From contig DKGO01000008.1 of NCBI GenBank assembly GCA_002453315.1, positions 1 through 9,697 on the forward strand: a stretch of 9,697 bases of DNA, read 5' to 3'. The notes beneath the pieces were generated by a model, which saw nothing but the letters and a program-made list of their open reading frames with translations, did no database searches and had not been told where the DNA came from. How positions within the stretch are numbered: the stretch's first letter is position 1; every line of letters begins with the position of its first letter. A program made the translations under genes and the position numbers. Below are positions 7,109 through 9,697 of this stretch, one piece after another. Origin of the DNA: Caryophanales bacterium UBA6768. GTDB lineage: Bacteria; Bacillota; Bacilli; Bacillales_D; Amphibacillaceae.

Positions 7109-7254
7109 GTTCAGTTGCTAAAATTATAATTAAAAATAAGTTCGTTTTCTATGGGAATTTTGGTGAATAGATATTTTACCCGTTTTTTTAGTGGAGGAAA
7201 TAATTTTGTTAAATCACTGTAACGTTGTTCATATTCAATCCATATAAATTAAAC
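7109..7254. other. AT-rich intergenic stretch without clear genes
   Basis: No gene is supported here. A plus-strand GGAGG (7193-7197) precedes a TTG-started frame of only 13 codons, and a plus-strand TATAAT (7125-7130) has no good -35 partner. Both are probably chance in AT-rich DNA. Confidence 0.4.
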
Positions 7255-7422
7255 TTAATCTAAGGATTCTAACAAACCTAACTCCTTCGCAAAAGTATCG
7301 AGATCATCAATTATGAACAAATCACTCCTCCAATTACCTGGCCATACAGCATATAATGTTATAGTTTGATCTTTTGCTCTTTGATAAACCTCCAGAACAC
7401 TCGCGCGATCCGATTTGTCCCC
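7255..7422 (-). pseudogene. 3' remnant of an unidentified gene (54 codons, no start)
   Basis: A minus-strand frame stays open from just after an in-frame TAA (7425-7423) to a TAA at 7257-7255. Its 54 codons look like real protein: ASVLEVYQRAKDQTITLYAV in the first half, then WPGNWRSDLFIIDDLDTFAK and ELGLLESLD at the end. There is no ATG, GTG or TTG near its beginning and no ribosome binding site, so it is most likely the C-terminal end of a gene whose front is lost. I cannot name the family. It lies between the ABC-F promoter and the small plus-strand gene, in a zone with other gene relics. Confidence 0.5.
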
Positions 7423-7501
7423 TTACTATTTTACTATGATAGTATGTAAACGAATCCACTTCTGCAAAACAATTACCATAATACAGAACAGGAGGGATAT
7501 T

Positions 7502-7627
7502 ATGATTAAGAAAAACAGGAAACTATTATTTTTTATTTTGTTAGCATGTATTATCGTTGTGGTCGGAGATGATGAAACGAGAGCCTCTCTGAAGCAGAAG
7601 ATAAAGAAGTTAAAAGATAGAAAGTGA
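7502..7627 (+). CDS. Small single-span membrane protein, 41 aa, unknown function
   Basis: The protein starts MIKKNRK, continues with a hydrophobic segment (residues 8-22, LLFFILLACIIVVVG) and ends in a charged tail DDETRASLKQKIKKLKDRK that looks helical. I chose the ATG at 7502 because AGGAGGG (7490-7496) stands 5 bases before it. The longer frame from 7415 has no such site and its extra residues are unconvincing. Cys16 in LLAC resembles a lipobox, but the hydrophobic run continues after it, so a simple membrane anchor is more likely. It is the only well-initiated plus-strand gene in the window. I do not recognise a family. The opposite-strand frame over the same region is a shadow. Confidence 0.6.
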   Translation: MIKKNRKLLFFILLACIIVVVGDDETRASLKQKIKKLKDRK

Positions 7628-7836
7628 GAGAGGTTTATTTTAAAAAGGAGCAAAATTACGGTTTTATTGGAATATATTCAAGCATCATAAGACCTCGCCG
7701 GCTTTCTTTTCAAATCAGTCGTGGATCGACATGTTTCCGTTTATTATATAGATTCACGAAACGGGGGCTGAGTAAGAATAAGCCACCAATTTCTTCCTGG
7801 TGGCTTAACAGAGTCAATTAATTATTTTCTTTTCCA
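7628..7836 (+). other. Degenerate coding-like stretch after the small membrane gene
   Basis: An AAGGAG site (7645-7650) stands 7 bases before an ACG codon (7658), where a start would be expected. The frame from there reads VLLEYIQAS, a stop, DLAGFLFKSVVDRHVSVYYI, DSRNGG and another stop. It looks like a gene broken by point mutations, with the start changed from ATG to ACG. A longer open frame in another register (from 7624) has no such site and a less natural composition. No firm family; a vague likeness to the start of GerA-type spore germination proteins is not enough to name it. Confidence 0.25.
7779..7807. terminator. Perfect 10-bp hairpin, probable weak terminator
   Basis: TAAGCCACCA and TGGTGGCTTA form a perfect stem with a 9-base loop. 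Neither side has a classic T-run: the minus strand continues TTCTTACTC and the plus strand ACAGAGTC. It lies about 100 bases after the stop codon of the leftward 305-aa gene and downstream of the rightward 41-aa gene, so it could end either transcript. Confidence 0.45.
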
Positions 7837-7893
7837 TTAAAACAGGAGCTGGAAATCCTAAAAAAGGCTGTGACCATATTCATCAAAAAGTAA
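7837..7893 (+). pseudogene. Relic of an IS3-family orfA (last 18 codons)
   Basis: The plus-strand frame reads LKQELEILKKAVTIFIKK followed by TAA. This is the typical C-terminal end of the IS3/IS150-type OrfA transposase subunit, whose leucine-zipper region ends in ELEILKKA. Upstream of the Leu the match stops, and orfB does not follow: the next gene starts at 7905 on the other strand. Only a scar of the element remains, with no terminal repeats recognised. Confidence 0.65.
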
Positions 7894-7904
7894 ATAGTGA
7901 TGAG

Positions 7905-8822
7905 TTAACTGATTTTATTTTCATGATATTCTAGAATTTCTTCTAACACTTTGTTTTGATAATTCTCATTGATACTTTTTATGTACTTCCCTTCCCATGC
8001 TTCCTTCAAATAGGTTTCTAAGTGAAATTCCCCTTTATTAGGATCAATGGCTACCATTTGCTCCCAATCCCGTTTTCCATTTTCTAGATAACCTTCCTCT
8101 ATCTCATCAATGCCAGCGAAATATTCAGTTATAATTTCGTGAAAATCCTGATCTGGAAACTTAGCAAAATTGCTTGTGTTATAGAAAATCTCTTTAATCG
8201 CCGGTCTAATTGTCGTTCCATTCTCTATTGTAAGAAGTTCCATTCTAATATTATTTCGCTCCCATTGAAATAAATGATGATTCCATTGGTCAATCAAAGA
8301 GACTGTCAATCTATCTATTTTGTTATCTTCCAACTGTTCTATAAAAGATAATAAAACTTCAGCTTCTTCTTCAATATTTACGCTGAGGTGAATACTTTTC
8401 TCAAAATAATCGATTTGTTCGCGCACCGCTCGATTTTCTGCTTCTGTTAATTCATCACACAAGCTTTCTGCTAATTCTTTAAAACCCTCATACATCCTTT
8501 TTAAACCTAACGTTACAGTCTCATCTTTACTTGAGATGAATTCTTCTTTCTTTGCGTTTAGCTTATTTAACAAATAATAAATACTAAGCCCTTTTCTATA
8601 CAATTGCCTATCCTCTATAATGTCGCCTGTTGGATCGCATAAAAAAATATTTTTAGTTGCACTTTTAAATATTCTTCCGGCCACCCGTATGAGCCGATAA
8701 TCTTTACCATCTATTTCTATTAGTGGACTCATATCCGTGTATTCCAACCATTTCTTGTGAGGTCGAATCGCTTGTTCATATAGGCTTGTTGTAGGCTCAA
8801 AGCTTAAGAAATGTTGTGTCAT
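7905..8822 (-). CDS. Unrecognised 305-aa cytoplasmic protein
   Basis: I do not recognise a family. The protein is hydrophilic and rich in Glu and Asp, with no signal peptide, membrane segment, Walker motif or metal-binding cluster. Residues 30-70 look like a small beta region (IEIDGKDYRLIRVAGRIFKS, then NIFLCDPTGDIIEDRQ). Residues 75-180 look largely helical and contain long Glu/Lys-rich stretches, and the C-terminal third is acidic with many aromatics. The ATG at 8822 has GAGAGGGA 7 bases upstream and a promoter-like pair further up. It is a single-gene unit between an IS3 relic and a group II intron relic, so it may be accessory, but its reading frame is intact. Base composition resembles its neighbours. 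Confidence 0.85.
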   Translation of the reverse strand: MTQHFLSFEPTTSLYEQAIRPHKKWLEYTDMSPLIEIDGKDYRLIRVAGRIFKSATKNIFLCDPTGDIIEDRQLYRKGLSIYYLLNKLNAKKEEFISSKDETVTLGLKRMYEGFKELAESLCDELTEAENRAVREQIDYFEKSIHLSVNIEEEAEVLLSFIEQLEDNKIDRLTVSLIDQWNHHLFQWERNNIRMELLTIENGTTIRPAIKEIFYNTSNFAKFPDQDFHEIITEYFAGIDEIEEGYLENGKRDWEQMVAIDPNKGEFHLETYLKEAWEGKYIKSINENYQNKVLEEILEYHENKIS

Positions 8823-8870
8823 GTATAATTCCCTCTCTTTTCTGTTGTAAGGAAAGCGGCATATAGGTAC

Positions 8871-8899
8871 ATTGTATACGTCTCCTAGAACTTAGTGAA
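8871..8899 (-). promoter_or_regulatory. Probable promoter of the 305-aa gene
   Basis: The minus strand has TTCACT (8899-8894), a 17-base spacer and TACAAT (8876-8871). The -10 is five of six and the -35 four of six consensus bases. It lies about 50 bases before the ATG and just downstream of the intron relic, so the gene does not need transcription through the intron. Confidence 0.45.
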
Positions 8900-8931
8900 T
8901 AGACCTTTAATTTCGATTTGACACAACTCTA

Positions 8932-9321
8932 ATCGAATAGGAAGGAGCAATTAACTCCCGTACTCTCAACCAACAGTACGTACCGTTCGGTCTATGGCAG
9001 TTTCATTTAAATCCAACGTTTTGTTTATATTGTTTTAACATATTTATCAAACTTCCGAGGGTAAACACATATTCCTCCACCCTATCTCCCTACTTCATTT
9101 ACTTTGTGCATCCTTTGGTAGTATGAACTTTGGTTTGTTTCGCAACCTCATCCAAATGCACCTAGCCTTGTATGTGGTTCGTGTTCCTTTGGGCGGAGAT
9201 TTTCCGCCGACTTCCTCCGAATTCCACTATACAGTGGACACCCTTGTCTTAAGCTAACCACTACTACTGCTTTCGCAGTTCAGGAGTTTAACCATATAGA
9301 AAATGTACATGACTCGCACAC
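8932..9321 (-). mobile_element. Decayed, ORF-less group IIC intron
   Basis: On the minus strand it begins GTGTGCGAG (from 9321), fitting the GUGYG intron start, and continues with domain I blocks familiar from group IIC introns: CTGCGAAAGCAG, GGTTAGCTTAAGACAAGGGT, AAGGAACACGAACCACATAC, CAAGGCTAGGTGCATTTGGA and GTAAATGAAG. A domain V-like piece, CCGAACGGTACGTACTG (8990-8974), and a domain VI-like hairpin GGAGTTAATTGCTCC near the 3' end, finishing TATTCGAT, follow. From memory this lines up with the Oceanobacillus iheyensis IIC intron. At 390 bases it has no room for the usual reverse transcriptase (such introns run to roughly 2 kb), and I cannot find the conserved domain III block. Several domain V positions break base pairs, so it is probably inactive. 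The ends are estimated to within a few bases. Confidence 0.85.
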
Positions 9322-9352
9322 AAAAAAAGACGTTCAGTCTATTTGAACGTCT
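9322..9352 (-). terminator. Intrinsic terminator at the intron's 5' junction
   Basis: AGACGTTCA (9336-9328 arm) and TGAACGTCT (9344-9352 arm) form a perfect 9-bp stem with a 7-base loop, followed on the minus strand by seven T (9328-9322, including one stem base). The intron's GTGTG starts at the very next base. The gene it once served is not clear; only a doubtful 50-aa ORF lies directly upstream. Confidence 0.85.
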
Positions 9353-9396
9353 AAAAGGATCACATCAATTTAAGATGGACGATTTCACATGTTACC

Positions 9397-9549
9397 TCAC
9401 ACGAGAGCAATTCCTACTGAAACATATCTGCCATTTTTACCACTTTTCTCAAAGTGAAAATGCTTGTAAAGCGCATTGAAACTAAGGATTTCTACATCCC
9501 CATACTTCGTCTTCTCATTCATATTCTTCATTAGCCACTTCATGCTCAT
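9397..9549 (-). CDS. Doubtful small ORF, 50 aa
   Basis: The frame starts MSMKWLMKNM and contains NEKTKYGDVEILSFNALYKH and GKNGRYVSVGIALV at the end. It has several in-frame ATG codons, at 9549, 9543, 9531 and 9522, and no strong ribosome binding site for any. It lies between two minus-strand terminators, with its own terminator 45 bases downstream, which is the main argument for a real transcript. No promoter is visible, because the terminator of the upstream protease gene is only 24 bases away. Composition is protein-like and no family is recognised. It could equally be the remains of a larger gene. Confidence 0.3.
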   Translation of the reverse strand: MSMKWLMKNMNEKTKYGDVEILSFNALYKHFHFEKSGKNGRYVSVGIALV

Positions 9550-9565
9550 CTTCTAACTTACTCAT

Positions 9566-9604
9566 AAAAAAAACAGACCCGTCTTTTGTTGAAAACGGGT
9601 CTGT
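9566..9604 (-). terminator. Strong intrinsic terminator of the M48 protease gene
   Basis: ACAGACCCGT and ACGGGTCTGT (9573-9582 with 9595-9604) form a perfect 10-bp stem with a 12-base loop, followed on the minus strand by eight T (9573-9566). It lies 13 bases after the protease stop codon. Confidence 0.92.
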
Positions 9605-9616
9605 AGTAAATAAAAG

Positions 9617-9697
9617 TTAAGCTTTCATGTAACTAGAACCAAGTTCTTGTAATCTTGCTATTCTTTCATCTGTATCTGGATGAGAGGATGCTAAGTT
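9617..9697 (-). CDS. M48-family (HtpX-like) zinc metalloprotease, C-terminal end only
   Basis: Only the last 26 codons are inside the window; the start and the catalytic HExxH motif lie beyond base 9697. The visible end reads NLASSHPDTDERIARLQELG and finishes SSYMKA. The SHPDTDERIARL block is the conserved C-terminal motif of M48 peptidases (HtpX and related membrane or periplasmic quality-control proteases). A strong terminator follows directly. Which M48 subfamily it belongs to cannot be told from this fragment. Confidence 0.85.
   Translation of the reverse strand, partial: NLASSHPDTDERIARLQELGSSYMKA

Noticed and set aside
7432..7444. 13-bp palindrome TACTATGATAGTA upstream of the 41-aa gene
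   Set aside because: Could be an operator, but it is short and AT-rich, and the promoter boxes around it are poor (spacing 14 or 19), so I did not annotate it.
7426..7653. Minus-strand frame of 75 aa opposite the 41-aa gene
   Set aside because: No ribosome binding site; its hydrophobic appearance comes from the complement of AT-rich codons of the plus-strand gene.
8918..8923. Perfect TTGACA on the plus strand
   Set aside because: No -10 box at proper distance and no plus-strand gene follows; it overlaps the region around the intron's 3' junction.

Overview
The window is low-GC DNA with strong AGGAGG-type ribosome binding sites, GTG starts on two genes and catabolite-responsive-element-like sites. 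It also carries a Vga-type ABC-F gene and a group II intron relic that closely resembles, from memory, the Oceanobacillus iheyensis group IIC intron. Together these point to a Bacillaceae-type firmicute, probably a chromosome. Almost everything is on the minus strand.

Layout, left to right. (1) Positions 1-4784 hold a peptide-type ABC importer operon read leftward: promoter with a palindrome over the -10 box, two cre-like sites in the 5' leader, lipoprotein binding protein, two ATPases (D then F, 20-base overlap), and a DppB-type permease cut by the window edge. The second permease presumably lies just outside. (2) Positions 4785-5240 hold little beyond a doubtful 37-codon ORF and the terminator of the next gene. 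(3) Positions 5031-7108 form one antibiotic-response unit: promoter, a roughly 265-nt leader with a three-codon upstream ORF (Met-Ser-Asn-stop), mutually exclusive RNA pairings ending in an intrinsic terminator, then a Vga-family ABC-F ribosome-protection gene with its own terminator. (4) Positions 7109-7900 are a decay zone: the 3' end of a lost gene, a well-initiated 41-aa membrane peptide on the plus strand, a degenerate reading frame, a hairpin, and the last codons of an IS3-family orfA. (5) Positions 7905-8899 hold a 305-aa protein I do not recognise, with its promoter. (6) Positions 8932-9352 hold a decayed, ORF-less group IIC intron sitting directly after the T-tract of an intrinsic terminator, the typical target of that intron class. 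(7) Positions 9397-9697 hold a doubtful 50-aa ORF, a strong terminator and the last 26 codons of an M48 (HtpX-like) metalloprotease.

The most interesting system is the ABC-F gene and its leader. A ribosome held on the tiny upstream ORF by an antibiotic would cover the first pairing segment, free the second to sequester the terminator's 5' arm, and let RNA polymerase enter the resistance gene. The family and this regulatory logic are known; this arrangement was read here by eye and has not been folded or tested. No CRISPR array, tRNA or rRNA was seen.
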